A stretch of 64,000 nt of DNA from an uncultured Eubacteriales bacterium (GCA_902765395.1 CACWZP010000004.1:248001-312000); one strand, 5' to 3'. Positions 39,068 to 49,064 are shown, numbered from the stretch's first letter. Notes: a model not told the origin generated them from the letters alone. Numbers and translations: made by a program.

Positions 39068-42000
39068 TTATCCCTTCAATACGATATTGTCCGGCCCGAT
39101 GGCGTTGGCCAGGGCGCCGAAGTCATAGCCCTCGTCCACCCAGTACTGGCGGGGGGCCTGGTAGGTCTTCTTTTCGTCGGCCATGTAGAGGATCACGCAG
39201 ATATTGCCGGGGGTCTCCGACAGGATGCGCAGCACCTCGTCCCGCTTCTCGGCGGTCAGCTTCAGGTACAGCTTGCGGGTAGCACGGGAGCTTCCCGCGG
39301 GGCGGGCGGACTGGCGGGGCGCGTCATAGGCGGGCGGGGCGTCATAGGCCGGGCCGCCGTATTCCGGCGGCAGCGCGCCGTAGGCGTCGTATCGGCCGCC
39401 TCCATTTCGCTGCGGGAGGTCGGTCAGGGCGTCCAGCTGGTCCAGCGGCACCACCTGGTCCAGCAGCAGCTTGGGCGACTCCTCCTCGCGCACGGACAGC
39501 TTGCCCGTCATGGCCACCGGCGCGTCCTGGTTCAAGAGCGCCGACACCCGCTCGTACACCTTCGGGAACACCAGCACCTCGGTGGTGCCGTACATGTCCT
39601 CCAGCTGCACGAAGGCCATCATGTTGCCGCTGCGGGTGGCCTTCATCTTCTTCTCGGCGATGATGCCGCCCATGCGCACGGTCTTCTGGTCCCAGCTCAT
39701 GCCGTGGTCGGCGGTCTCGTCGGCCAGGGAATCCAGGAAGCGGGAGTTCACCTGCAGCCTGGACAGCTGGTCGGCGTAGGCGTCCAGCGGGTGGCCGGAT
39801 ATGTACACGCCGGTGGTCTCCTTCTCCATGGCCAGCAGCTGGGCCCGGTCGAAGGGGGGCATCTCGGGCATGGGCGGCGGCGGGGCGTCCACCGCGCTCT
39901 CCGCCATGCCGAACAGCGAGATCTGGCCGCTCACCATGCTCTTCTGCCGCCGGGCGACGCCGTCCATGGCCTTTTCATAGACGTGCAGCTTCTGGCTGCG
40001 GCCGCCGGGCAGGCCGTCCATCGCACCGCAGCGGATCAGGCACTCCACGCACTTCTTGTTCAGCTCGCCGCCGCTGACGCGGCCCACGAAGTCGTACAGG
40101 TCGCGGAAGGGGCCGTTCCGCTCCCGCTCGGAAACCAGCTCCTCCATGGCCTTGGCGCCCACGTGCTTCACGGCGCTCAGGCCAAAGCGCACGCAGCGCA
40201 CGCCCTGCTCGTTCATCTCCACGGTGAAGCGGGTGTAGGAGTGGTTCACGTCCGGCGGCAGCACGGGGATGCCCCGCTTGCGGCAGGACTGGATGTAAAA
40301 GGCGATCTTCTCGGTGTTCTTGGACTTGTTGCGGCCGCCCGCTTCCTCGTCCTTGGAGGCGTTCAGCAGGCTGTTCATGGTGGAGGCCATGAATTCCTCC
40401 GGGAATTTCAGCTTCAGCCAGGCGGTGTCCACGGCCACGATGGCGTAGGCCGCCGCGTGGGATTTGTTGAAGGCATAGGAGGCGAAGGCGGTCATCTCGT
40501 CGAACAGCCGGGTGGCGGCCTCCTCGGAGATGCCATTGCGCACGCAGCCGGGCACCAGCACCTGCCCGTCCTCCACCTGGCCGTGGATGAAGATCTCCTT
40601 CTCCCTGGCCATCACGTCGTGCTTCTTCTTGGACATGGCGCGGCGCACCAGGTCGCTTCGGCCCATGGAATAGCCCGCCAGGTCCCGCACGATCTGCATG
40701 ACCTGCTCCTGGTAGACCATGCAGCCGTAGGTCACGTCCAGGATGGGCTTGAGCTGGGGCGTCAGGTAGGACACGCTGTCCGGGTTCTGCTTGCCCGCCA
40801 CGTACCGGGGAATGGACTCCATCGGGCCGGGCCGGTACAGCGACACCGCGGCGATGATGTCCTCGAAGCTGGAGGGCTTCATGTTGGTCAGGAAGTTGCG
40901 CATGCCGCTGGACTCCAGCTGGAACACGCCGTCGGTGTCGCCGTCGGAGATCATGTGGTAGACCCCCGGCTCGTCCAGGGGAATGTCGTCGGAGGTGAAG
41001 CCCTGGGGCAGGCGGTCGGCGGCCAGCTCGATGGTGTCGTTGATGACGTTCAGCGTGCGCAGGCCCAGGAAGTCCATCTTCAGGAGGCCCAGCGCCTCCA
41101 CCGTGCCCATGGGAAACTGGGTGGTGACCACGTCCTCGTTGGTCTGCAGCGGGCAGTAGTCCACCACCGGCCTGGCGGTGATCAGCACGCCCGCGGCGTG
41201 GGTGGAGGGGTTGCGGGGCATGCCCTCCAGCCGCTTGCACATGTCGATCAGCTGGCGCACCTTCGGGTCGCTCTCATAATCGGCGCGCAGCTCCGCGCTC
41301 TGCTGCAGCGCCATGTCCAGGGTGATCTTCGTGTCGAAGGGCACCTTCTTGGCGATGGCGTCCACTTCCTGGTAGCTCATGTCCATCACCCGGCCCACGT
41401 CGCGAATGGCGGCGCGGGCGCCCAGGGTGCCAAAGGTGATGATCTGGGCCACATGGTCCTCGCCGTAGAGGCGGCGCACGTAGTCGATCACCCGGGCGCG
41501 GCCCTCGATGTCGAAGTCGCAGTCGATATCGGGCATGGAGATGCGCTCCGGGTTCAAAAAGCGCTCGAACACCAGCGCGTACTTCAGCGGGTCCAGCTTG
41601 GTGATGTCCAGGCAGTAGGCCACCAGGCTGCCGGTGCCGCTGCCGCGGCCGGGGCCCACGCCCACGCCGTGGCTCTTGGCATAGCGGATAAAATCCCACA
41701 CGATCAGGAAATAATCCACATAGCCCATGCTCTCGATCACGCCCAGCTCATACTCCAGGCGCTCCCGGGCGTCCTTGCGGTCGGGGGCATAGCGCTTGGC
41801 AAAGCCCTCCTCGCACAGCTTGCGCAGGTAGCCCTTGTTGGTCTCCCCCGCCGGCAGCGGGAAGGCAGGCAGGTGGGTGGTGGAAAAGTCGAAGTCCACA
41901 TGGCAGCGCCGGGCGATCTCCTCCGTGCGCTCGATGGCATCGGAAAAATTCGGGAACAGCGCGCGCATCTCGTCCTCCGACTTCACGTACATCTGGTCAG

Positions 42001-42706
42001 TGTCCATGCGCATGCGGTTCTCGTCGGACAGGGTCTTGCCGGTCTGGATGCACAGCAGCACCTCCTGGGCCGCGGCGTCCTCCCGGGTCAGGTAGTGACA
42101 GTCGTTGGTGCAGACCAGGGGGATGTCCAGCTCCCTGGCCAGCTTCACCAGCCGGGGGTTCACGGCGCGCTGGTCCGGCAGGCCGTGGTCCTGCAGCTCG
42201 ATGAAGAAATTGTCCCTGCCGAAGATGTCCAGGTACTTGCGGGCCATGGCCCGGGCCTCGCTCTCCCGGCCGTCCAGCAGCAGCTTGGGCAGGTCGCCGG
42301 ACAGGCAGGCGGACAGGGCGATCAGGCCCTCGTGGTGCGCTTCCAGCAGCTTATAGTCGATGCGGGGCCTGTAGTGATGGCCGCGGGTGAAGCCCTGGCT
42401 GACCATCCGGGACAGGTTCTTGTAGCCGGTCTCGTTTTCGCACAGCAATATCAGGTGGCTGTAGTCCCGGGTGTTGCTGGTCTTGTTGTCCATGTCCTGG
42501 CACACGTACACCTCGCAGCCGATGACCGGGTGGATGCCGGCGTCCTTCGCGGCGCGATAGAAGTCCACCACGCCGTACATCACGCCGTGGTCGGTCACCG
42601 CGCAGGAGGTCATGCCCAGTTCCTTCAGCCGCTGCATCAGCGGCCCGATCCGGCACGCGCCGTCCAGGAGGGAGTATTCGGTATGTAGGTGGAGATGTGC
42701 GAACAT
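39068..42706 (-). CDS. dnaE: DNA polymerase III alpha subunit (DnaE)
   Basis: 1212 residues starting MFAHLHLHTEYSLLDGACRI. The PHP domain is at 1-~270 with HLHLHTEYSLLDG and MTSCAVTDHGVMYG. The polymerase core carries VGVGPGRGSGTGSLVAYCLD and PDIDCDFDIEGR, the metal-binding acidic motif. Helix-hairpin-helix and OB regions lie near the C-terminus (ANAIGPDNIVL). Length fits bacterial DnaE, and no PolC exonuclease insertion is present. It is immediately upstream of the GT2 gene on the same strand, a fortuitous or operonic pairing. No DnaE-associated ImuB gene is in the window. Confidence 0.96.
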   Translation of the reverse strand: MFAHLHLHTEYSLLDGACRIGPLMQRLKELGMTSCAVTDHGVMYGVVDFYRAAKDAGIHPVIGCEVYVCQDMDNKTSNTRDYSHLILLCENETGYKNLSRMVSQGFTRGHHYRPRIDYKLLEAHHEGLIALSACLSGDLPKLLLDGRESEARAMARKYLDIFGRDNFFIELQDHGLPDQRAVNPRLVKLARELDIPLVCTNDCHYLTREDAAAQEVLLCIQTGKTLSDENRMRMDTDQMYVKSEDEMRALFPNFSDAIERTEEIARRCHVDFDFSTTHLPAFPLPAGETNKGYLRKLCEEGFAKRYAPDRKDARERLEYELGVIESMGYVDYFLIVWDFIRYAKSHGVGVGPGRGSGTGSLVAYCLDITKLDPLKYALVFERFLNPERISMPDIDCDFDIEGRARVIDYVRRLYGEDHVAQIITFGTLGARAAIRDVGRVMDMSYQEVDAIAKKVPFDTKITLDMALQQSAELRADYESDPKVRQLIDMCKRLEGMPRNPSTHAAGVLITARPVVDYCPLQTNEDVVTTQFPMGTVEALGLLKMDFLGLRTLNVINDTIELAADRLPQGFTSDDIPLDEPGVYHMISDGDTDGVFQLESSGMRNFLTNMKPSSFEDIIAAVSLYRPGPMESIPRYVAGKQNPDSVSYLTPQLKPILDVTYGCMVYQEQVMQIVRDLAGYSMGRSDLVRRAMSKKKHDVMAREKEIFIHGQVEDGQVLVPGCVRNGISEEAATRLFDEMTAFASYAFNKSHAAAYAIVAVDTAWLKLKFPEEFMASTMNSLLNASKDEEAGGRNKSKNTEKIAFYIQSCRKRGIPVLPPDVNHSYTRFTVEMNEQGVRCVRFGLSAVKHVGAKAMEELVSERERNGPFRDLYDFVGRVSGGELNKKCVECLIRCGAMDGLPGGRSQKLHVYEKAMDGVARRQKSMVSGQISLFGMAESAVDAPPPPMPEMPPFDRAQLLAMEKETTGVYISGHPLDAYADQLSRLQVNSRFLDSLADETADHGMSWDQKTVRMGGIIAEKKMKATRSGNMMAFVQLEDMYGTTEVLVFPKVYERVSALLNQDAPVAMTGKLSVREEESPKLLLDQVVPLDQLDALTDLPQRNGGGRYDAYGALPPEYGGPAYDAPPAYDAPRQSARPAGSSRATRKLYLKLTAEKRDEVLRILSETPGNICVILYMADEKKTYQAPRQYWVDEGYDFGALANAIGPDNIVLKG

Positions 42707-42744
42707 TATGTAACCTCGCGTTTCTTGTGAATCGGGTTCTCAGT

Positions 42745-42867
42745 GAACAGGGAACAGGGAACAGGAAGTGTGGCTGCCGCCCGCTCATCAGGACATACCG
42801 CGCGGCAGCAGCATTTCCTGCTCCCTACTCCCTACTCCCTACTCCCTACTCCCTCTTCCCTGCTCCC
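42745..42867. repeat. Heptanucleotide-array element, YhcN/dnaE gap
   Basis: Left end (42745..42766): three GAACAGG heptamers. Right end (42821..42867): inverted heptamers based on CCCTACT, about six copies. The core between is ~55 bp with a GCCGC-rich weak hairpin. The array begins within 6 bases of the YhcN-like stop. Confidence 0.75.
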
Positions 42868-42872
42868 TTGCG

Positions 42873-43481
42873 TCAGCGCAGCGTCGTCGCGTTGCGCACG
42901 ATCGAATTGATCTCGGCGCTCAGCTCGTCGGCGGTGCGGCCGGAGCGGATCTTATCGGACAGGTCGTAGACCTTCTTCACGTCCTCCTCGGCGCTGGTGA
43001 CGGCCACGGTCTGGATGGCCTTGTCCGCCTTCAGCACCTCGGCGGCCACCATCTCGCGGATGCGCTCGGTGAGCTCGCCCTTGTAGGCGTTATCGAACTT
43101 CACGCCCACCAGCGCGGTGGTGTTGGTGACCACTACGCGGGCGTCGGCGATCTCGCTGATGCCGGCGATGGCCTTCTCGATGTCCGCCGCGCCGTTGGCC
43201 CAGTCGAAGGGATTCAGCGCGCCGTCGGTGGTGGCGGTGGTGTTGCCGGCGTTGGTGGCGCCGCTTGCGTTGCTGGTCGCGCCATTGGCGCTGTTGGCCG
43301 CGCCGCTATTGGCATTGTTCGCGCCGGACATATCCGTGGCGCCCATGGTGGCGTTCGGGTAGTAGTTGGCCGTGGGCTCGGGCTGCACGTTGGCCGCGTC
43401 GTTGTTCATGCAGGCCGCCAGCGCCGCGCCGGCCACCGCCAGGATCAGGATCACCGGAATGATTTTGCGAATGTTCATCAT
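42873..43481 (-). CDS. YhcN/YlaJ-type sporulation lipoprotein
   Basis: 202 residues from the ATG at 43481 (MMNIRKIIPVILILAVAGAA), with AGGAGG 6 bases upstream. The ORF extends to 43721 but into repeat sequence without a site. Signal peptide plus lipobox LAAC make it a lipoprotein. Residues ~25-85 are an Asn/Ala/Ser/Gly-rich linker (GANNANSGAANSANGATSN). The C-terminal ~110 residues (ADIEKAIAGISEIADARVV and VKFDNAYKGELTERIREMV) match the YhcN/YlaJ domain of forespore/spore lipoproteins. It suggests a spore-forming ancestry. Confidence 0.85.
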   Translation of the reverse strand: MMNIRKIIPVILILAVAGAALAACMNNDAANVQPEPTANYYPNATMGATDMSGANNANSGAANSANGATSNASGATNAGNTTATTDGALNPFDWANGAADIEKAIAGISEIADARVVVTNTTALVGVKFDNAYKGELTERIREMVAAEVLKADKAIQTVAVTSAEEDVKKVYDLSDKIRSGRTADELSAEINSIVRNATTLR

Positions 43482-43540
43482 TGCATACCTCCTTGCGACA
43501 ATAGTTTGCCACAAGGATTGGAAATCATACCGGTTGTCCG

Positions 43541-43682
43541 AGAGTTTAGAGTTAAGAGTTGAGAGTTTAGATAAAGTCAGCCGCGCCAGATGCCTCTCGA
43601 AACGCCATCCGTGCGTTCCCGCAAAGGAACGAATCAGCCGAATGATAAACCATTCAATCTGAGCTCTGAACTCTGAACTCTT
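43541..43682. repeat. Heptanucleotide-array element, kinase/YhcN gap
   Basis: Left end (43541..43570): heptamers AGAGTTT/AGAGTTA/AGAGTTG. Right end (43659..43682): inverted heptamers CTCTGAA. The middle holds 88 bp without genes. The right end starts 4 bases after the kinase stop. Confidence 0.75.
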
Positions 43683-43686
43683 TTCT

Positions 43687-45333
43687 TTAGTCCTCGTCCT
43701 TATAGAAGCAGCATCCGCCAATGAACTCCCGCAGGATGGAGTTCACGGGGATCTCGTCCTCCACGTCGGCGGTCTGGATGTAGTTCAGGAACTTCACCAG
43801 CCGGCGGGCCATGGTGTAGTGGGGGCTGCTGGGCTTCACGGCCAGCAGCTGCGGGTAGGCATACTTCTTCATGATGCACAGCTCGTAGGTCAGCGCGGAG
43901 TTGAACATGGCGTCGGCCTTCTCCTGGAAGGGGAAGATGTACTTCTCCTCGCCCCGGCGCACAGAGGCCCACATGGCCATGGTCTCCTCCGGCTTGGTGC
44001 CGCGGAACAGGTTGTCCCGCACGATGCGCCGCAGCAGCCGCGCGTCGGTGGTGCGGATGCGGTTGTGGTCGTCCAGGTTCAGCATGGTCAGCGGGCTGAT
44101 GTACACCTTGAACTTCAGGCTGTCCGGGATCGTGGCCGTCAAGCGGGGGTTCAGGGCGTGGATGCCCTCGATGATGATGGGCTGGGCCGGCTCCACCTGG
44201 AAGGTGTGGGTGTGGGGCAGGCGCTTGCCCGCCTTGAAGTCGAACTCCGGCACCTCCACCGCCTCGCCCCGCAGCAGCCGAACCAGGTGGTCGCAAAGCA
44301 GCTCGATGTCCAGCGTCTCGATGCGTTCCAGGTCGATGGAGCCGTCCGGCTCCCGGGGGATGCTGTCCCGGTCCAGGTAGTAGTCGTCCAGCGACACCTT
44401 CACGGGCCGCAGCCCCTGGGTGCGCAGCGCGATTCTAAGCCGGTGGGAGAAGGTGGTCTTTCCCGAGGAGGACGGCCCGGCGATCAGCAGCAGCAGCGCG
44501 CCGGACTGTATGAACTGGTCGGCGATCCGCTCGATCTTGCGCTCCTGCAGGGCCTCGTTCACGCGGATGAACTCCCGCAGCTTGCGGTTGACCACCATGT
44601 CGTTCAGGTCGGCGGCGTTTTCGCAGTTCAGTATCGCGTGCCACTCGGCGGCCTCGTTGTAGGTGTGCAGCAGGTGCGGCAGCTTCACATAGGGCGCGGC
44701 CTTCGCCGGGTTGTTCACGTCCGGCATCTGCAAGAGGATCCCCTCGCCGCAGGCCTTCAGGTCGAACACGGAAAGCTGGCCCGTGTGGGTGGCCATCTCG
44801 CCGTAGAAGTAGTCCTCCAGGCCGTCGATGCGATAGAGGGTGAAGTGGCTGAAGCGGCGATAGCCCAGTATGCGCAGCCGGTCGGTCTGGCCCGTGCGGG
44901 CGAAGTACTCCTGGGCGTGCTCGGTGGACACGCTCAGCCGCTCGATGGGCCTGTCCTCGGCCACCAGCGCGCGCATCTGCTCGGCCAGCTTCTCCACGAC
45001 CTCCTTCTTCACGCGCACGCCCGGCAGGTCGATATAAAGCCCCTGGGCGAAGGAATGGCGGATGCGCACCCGCTCGCCGGGATACAGCCGGTGGGCCGCC
45101 GTGAGGAACAGAAACTGCAGCGAGCGCTCGTAGATGCGCCGCCCCTCTTCGTCGGCATAAGTCAGCACGCGGGCGTAGGCGTATTCCTCCACAGTGTCGT
45201 TCAGGCTCTCGGTCCTGCCGCCCACCAGCACGCCCAGCGCCCCCGCGCCGCCGTCCGGCAGCTTGGGCAGCAGGTCGCCCCACTTCTCCTCGCCGGTGCA
45301 GCACATCTCGATCCCGTTCAGCTTCAGATACAC
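43687..45333 (-). CDS. Nucleoside (uridine) kinase family protein with N-terminal TGS/ACT-like domain
   Basis: 548 residues from the GTG at 45333. The ATG at 45339 lies directly after GGAGGG and is too close to it, while the GTG has a 6-base gap. An N-terminal ubiquitin-like/TGS-type region (MVYLKLNGIEMCCTGEEKW, GGRTESLNDTVEEYAYARV) precedes a threonyl-tRNA-synthetase-like second domain (RIRHSFAQGLYIDLPG). The kinase domain has Walker A IAGPSSSGKTTFSHR, DDYYLDRDSIPREPDG and IIEGIHALNPRLTATIP. Such fused uridine-kinase-like proteins are frequent in Clostridia. The substrate is likely a nucleoside but untested. Confidence 0.85.
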   Translation of the reverse strand: MYLKLNGIEMCCTGEEKWGDLLPKLPDGGAGALGVLVGGRTESLNDTVEEYAYARVLTYADEEGRRIYERSLQFLFLTAAHRLYPGERVRIRHSFAQGLYIDLPGVRVKKEVVEKLAEQMRALVAEDRPIERLSVSTEHAQEYFARTGQTDRLRILGYRRFSHFTLYRIDGLEDYFYGEMATHTGQLSVFDLKACGEGILLQMPDVNNPAKAAPYVKLPHLLHTYNEAAEWHAILNCENAADLNDMVVNRKLREFIRVNEALQERKIERIADQFIQSGALLLLIAGPSSSGKTTFSHRLRIALRTQGLRPVKVSLDDYYLDRDSIPREPDGSIDLERIETLDIELLCDHLVRLLRGEAVEVPEFDFKAGKRLPHTHTFQVEPAQPIIIEGIHALNPRLTATIPDSLKFKVYISPLTMLNLDDHNRIRTTDARLLRRIVRDNLFRGTKPEETMAMWASVRRGEEKYIFPFQEKADAMFNSALTYELCIMKKYAYPQLLAVKPSSPHYTMARRLVKFLNYIQTADVEDEIPVNSILREFIGGCCFYKDED

Positions 45334-45375
45334 GGTCATCCCTCCTCGTGGGTACAAATCTCCCATATTAGGATT

Positions 45376-45404
45376 ATTATAGCACCTTGCCGGAGTGAAC
45401 GCAA
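45376..45404 (-). promoter_or_regulatory. Promoter for the nucleoside kinase gene
   Basis: TTGCGT (45404..45399), 17 bases, TATAAT (45381..45376) on the minus strand. Confidence 0.8.
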
Positions 45405-45407
45405 GAC

Positions 45408-45438
45408 AAACAAAGGGCCGGGGCTTCTGCCCCGGCCC
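45408..45438 (-). terminator. Terminator after the secreted repeat protein gene
   Basis: Minus strand: GGGCCGGGGC, loop AGAA, GCCCCGGCCC, then TTTGTTTG. Confidence 0.88.
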
Positions 45439-45454
45439 ATGCCGATGATTGATA

Positions 45455-48400
45455 CTATGCCTCGACGGGCCTGTACTCGCCCTGCTCGATACCGTACAGC
45501 TTCCACGCGCCGTTGTCGTCATAGAAGGTATAGCGCTCGTAGGTCTTCTCGCCCGCCCGGTCGATCACCAGGTCGATAGAGAAGCTGTCGCAGGTCTGTC
45601 CGTCGATAGTCACGGTGCCCTTCGGGAAGGCCTCGGCCATGGTCTGCAGCAGCGCCTGCTTCTCATCCTCGGGCAGCTGGGCCATGCGCTCGGCGACAGT
45701 GTCCGCCAGCGTCTGGGCGTCCTCGCTCATGCCGCCGATGTCGCCCAGCGTCTCGTTGGCGAAGCCCAGCGCGCTCAGCACCACCAGCAGGCGGTCCTTC
45801 ACGGGCAGCGCGTTGAACTGCTGCAGCTCCTCGGCATCCAGCAGCTTCTCCACGCCGGGGATCTCCACCGTCACGTCCTCGCCGTCCAGCGCCGCGCCCA
45901 CAGCGGCCAGCGCCTCGTCCGCGGCGGGATGGTCCGCGGGCTTCACGCCGTGCAGCTCGTCCACCGGCTCGTAGACCAGCTCCATGGGCGTGGCCGGAGC
46001 GGCCGGAACAGCCGCCAGCGCGGGCACGTCCACGTGAGTGCGGCTCAGCTCCTCGCCGCACACGTCGCAGTACACCACTTCGTCATAGCCGCCCGCCATG
46101 CCGGCGCGCGCCGCCACGATGTTCTCCCGCACGGCCTCGCCGGGGGTATGGGCGCGCTTGTCCACCTTCACCGTGCTGCGGCTGATCTCCGCCTTGCACA
46201 CGGTGCAGTAGACCACCTCGTCATAGCTGCCCTCCGCGGTGCAGCTGGCCGCCACTTCCTTTTCCCGCACGGCAGCGCCGGCGGTGTGGCCCAGGGCCGC
46301 CAAGTTCTTGTGCTCGGTCGCAAACACCTTGCCGCACACAGTGCAGTAGATCTCCTCGTCGTAGCCGCCCGCCGCGGTGCAGGTGGGCGCCACGCGGCTG
46401 CCGGCCACTTCGCGGACGGCCTTCTGGTGCCTGTGGGTCTTCAGCCCCAGCATCATGGCGCCGCCGCGCAGCATCTTCACCCAGAAGCTGCCGTCGCCGT
46501 TGTCCTTCCACTCGCCCGCCTTGGCCTCGATCTTGTCGTCGGCGTTGTAGTAGACGCCGTCCAGGCCCTCTTCGTCCTCGTTGATCCTGTAGGTGCCGGT
46601 CACGTTCTCGTCCTGGTGGGCCAGGTCGTAGGTGGTGCCGTCGTAGGTATAGGTGTTGGTACCGGCGGCAGTCAGCGTGTTCTGGAAATCCGCGGCCACC
46701 TTGATGATGTACCAGAGCGCCTCCTTCTCGAACTGCATCGAGGCCTCCGTGTCGATCTCCACGGTCTCGCTGTGGCTGAGCTCCGGATAGACCCAATACT
46801 GTTCCCACTCATCCATCACCGAATTCCGGTAGCTTTCCCAGTCAAACGCAAGCCTCTCTTCGTCGCTTTCCAGCGCGTCATACGCAGCCTGAGTCGCCTC
46901 GTCGGCGATCCTGTCCACTTCTTCGTAGCCGTAGATTCTCGGTTCTCCGTCCTCTACCTTCTTGTAGTAACCATTGGCGTCATCCGGCTGGAGCGCCGGG
47001 TCATACTCGGGATTGTCTTCGACGGTGATGACCGTCTTGTTGATTTGAGCAATCTGACCGTCCTTCTCCTCGGCCTTCCAGACACAGATCTTTGCCGTCG
47101 TGGGGTCGTTATTGTCGATCTTCTCTCCATTGTACATGGTGGAGCCCTCGGCGAAAATGGCCACCTTGTCGCCGGAGAGCGTGCCGTCCACCAGCACGGT
47201 CAGGTCGCTGCCCTCAGTCTTGGTAAACTGCAGGCCGACGGCCTCCTTGCCCTTCGCGGTCACATCGCCGAGCACGCCGACTTCAATAGCGCCACCGTTG
47301 TTTGAAAGCGCAGATATGCCGCGGGCATAGAATCCGTCGTCCGCGACGCTCGCGGTCACGTTGCCCTTCACCTTGACATTTGAATGGCCGCCCTGGCTCT
47401 GCACTTCCACCCATTCGCCGGTGACGGGGTCGTCGTGCCCGTCTGATTGTTCCGTGATGTAGGCATTGATGCCCACGCCGGTCATGCCGCCGGTCGCGGA
47501 GATATCGCCGTTCACATTGATGTTCACCGTGCCGCCGCCGCTCACGGCGTCGATGCCCCGGGCATCGTGACCGACGTTGGTCACGGTGACATTGCCGTTG
47601 ACATCCACGTTGGCGACGGCATCATCCCAACTGGCGGTGCTGCCGACGCCGATGCTCTCGCTGGCAGGATCGGGGTCGGCGCTCTTGATGCTGCACGCGC
47701 TGGTGACATTCACATCGCCGTCCACCTTCACGTCTACCTGGCCCTTCCTCCACTGATCGGCATTGACGCCGTAGCTTTCGCCCTGTTCACCCTTCGTGTC
47801 GATGTTGATCTCGCCGTTGACCCGGGCGCTGATGCTGCCACCCTCAGCGCCATAGGCGCGGACGCCGTAGCCCCAGTTGGTCTGCTCCGTCGAAACATTG
47901 ATGTCGCCGTTGACGGTTGCGTTCACCATGCCGCTGGGTTTGCCCTCCCAATTGTCGTTTGACAGATAGATGCCGGAAGCCTCCTCCAATTCAGAGGAAA
48001 CGGTGATATTGCCCGTCTCCACATTCGCGGTGCCCCCGTCAGAGCCATTGGCCTGCACGCCATAGGCGCTCATGTCTTCGCCTTTGCCTTCGGCCATGCT
48101 GGTGATGTCGTTGACCTTGAAGTTGATATCACCGCCATTGGCGCTGACCTGTCCCCCGTAGGCATCGCCCCCATCGTCGCTCTTGGCGCTGGAGGAAATG
48201 TCGCCCTGCACGGTCACGTCGATGGCCGCGCCGGCCGTCGTGACATCGGCATAGACGCCCACAGCTTCCGCGTAAGTGCCGCCCTCCGCTTTGGCGCTGA
48301 CATCGCCCGACACGTTGACCGTGGTGCTGCCTTCGCCGTTCTTCGAGCCATAGTTGCCCAGGACGGTCACGCCCGTCGCGCGGGCGCTGTTATCACCGGA

Positions 48401-48961
48401 AGTGCCAGTCAGGATCGCCTCCGCCTTGACGGAATCCGCGTTGACCACGATATCCCGGCTGGCCGAAACGTCGTTGTCCACATAGATGCCGGTGGCATTG
48501 CCGTACAGCTGGTCGGGATCCGGCACCGGATCGCCGTTGTCATCCAATACCGTCTCGTCCTCGCCGGTTTCCTCGTTGCATTTCGTCTTGGGCGGGTGAG
48601 AGCCCGTGGTGTCGGACTGCTCCACGTCGCCGACGTTGACCGTAACCGTCTGGGCATTCTCCAGCGCATCACTGGCTTTTTGGTAGTCCGCCGGATCCAC
48701 CAGATTCGGAACATATTCGCCGCCCACCTGTACGTTAACGCCCTCGTTCTTGGTGTCCTCGTCGTAATAGGCATAGACCTCCAGGGCAGAGTCCATGCCT
48801 TTGTCGGTGCCGCTGACGGTGCCGGTGATGTCGACGACGGCCTCGCCCGGCGCGGGTTCCGTGACCTGAACGGTCGGCGCCGCAAACGCGCCGATGCCGC
48901 TGAGCAGCATGCACGCCGCCAGCAGCAACGCGATCAGGGTTTTCAGGTTGCGCTTGCTCAT
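45455..48961 (-). CDS. Large secreted surface protein with beta-helix-like and CxxC repeats
   Basis: 1168 residues from the ATG at 48961 (MSKRNLKTLIALLLAACMLL), with GGAGGG upstream. A signal peptide ends near GAFAAP. Residues ~150-620 consist of repeated strands of the form VNGDINV, VDGDVNV, VSGDVSA and VQGDISS, suggesting a right-handed beta helix. A middle domain rich in Trp/Tyr follows (~640-830). Then come three ~45-residue units, each with CxxC and His (EIYCTVCGKVFATEHKN, VVYCTVCKAEISRSTVK, VVYCDVCGEELSRTHVD), a repeat seen in other Firmicute surface proteins. The C-terminal ~180 residues are helical then beta. No sortase motif or transmembrane end is visible, so attachment to the wall is uncertain. 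Confidence 0.8.
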   Translation of the reverse strand: MSKRNLKTLIALLLAACMLLSGIGAFAAPTVQVTEPAPGEAVVDITGTVSGTDKGMDSALEVYAYYDEDTKNEGVNVQVGGEYVPNLVDPADYQKASDALENAQTVTVNVGDVEQSDTTGSHPPKTKCNEETGEDETVLDDNGDPVPDPDQLYGNATGIYVDNDVSASRDIVVNADSVKAEAILTGTSGDNSARATGVTVLGNYGSKNGEGSTTVNVSGDVSAKAEGGTYAEAVGVYADVTTAGAAIDVTVQGDISSSAKSDDGGDAYGGQVSANGGDINFKVNDITSMAEGKGEDMSAYGVQANGSDGGTANVETGNITVSSELEEASGIYLSNDNWEGKPSGMVNATVNGDINVSTEQTNWGYGVRAYGAEGGSISARVNGEINIDTKGEQGESYGVNADQWRKGQVDVKVDGDVNVTSACSIKSADPDPASESIGVGSTASWDDAVANVDVNGNVTVTNVGHDARGIDAVSGGGTVNINVNGDISATGGMTGVGINAYITEQSDGHDDPVTGEWVEVQSQGGHSNVKVKGNVTASVADDGFYARGISALSNNGGAIEVGVLGDVTAKGKEAVGLQFTKTEGSDLTVLVDGTLSGDKVAIFAEGSTMYNGEKIDNNDPTTAKICVWKAEEKDGQIAQINKTVITVEDNPEYDPALQPDDANGYYKKVEDGEPRIYGYEEVDRIADEATQAAYDALESDEERLAFDWESYRNSVMDEWEQYWVYPELSHSETVEIDTEASMQFEKEALWYIIKVAADFQNTLTAAGTNTYTYDGTTYDLAHQDENVTGTYRINEDEEGLDGVYYNADDKIEAKAGEWKDNGDGSFWVKMLRGGAMMLGLKTHRHQKAVREVAGSRVAPTCTAAGGYDEEIYCTVCGKVFATEHKNLAALGHTAGAAVREKEVAASCTAEGSYDEVVYCTVCKAEISRSTVKVDKRAHTPGEAVRENIVAARAGMAGGYDEVVYCDVCGEELSRTHVDVPALAAVPAAPATPMELVYEPVDELHGVKPADHPAADEALAAVGAALDGEDVTVEIPGVEKLLDAEELQQFNALPVKDRLLVVLSALGFANETLGDIGGMSEDAQTLADTVAERMAQLPEDEKQALLQTMAEAFPKGTVTIDGQTCDSFSIDLVIDRAGEKTYERYTFYDDNGAWKLYGIEQGEYRPVEA

Positions 48962-49027
48962 GGTATTTCCCTCCACTTGGTTGTTTTAATTGCGTGTTTC
49001 CCCGGCTTCTCCGGAAGAGTTAACTGC

Positions 49028-49056
49028 ATTGTAACACAAGAGGTGGGAAATGTCAT
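49028..49056 (-). promoter_or_regulatory. Promoter for the large secreted protein
   Basis: ATGACA (49056..49051), 17 bases, TACAAT (49033..49028) on the minus strand. Confidence 0.75.
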
Positions 49057-49064
49057 GCCAAAAT

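Noticed and set aside
39056-42688. 1210-codon plus-strand open frame opposite dnaE
   Set aside because: Antisense shadow with low-complexity Val/His/Ala/Gly composition. DnaE is complete on the minus strand with all motifs.
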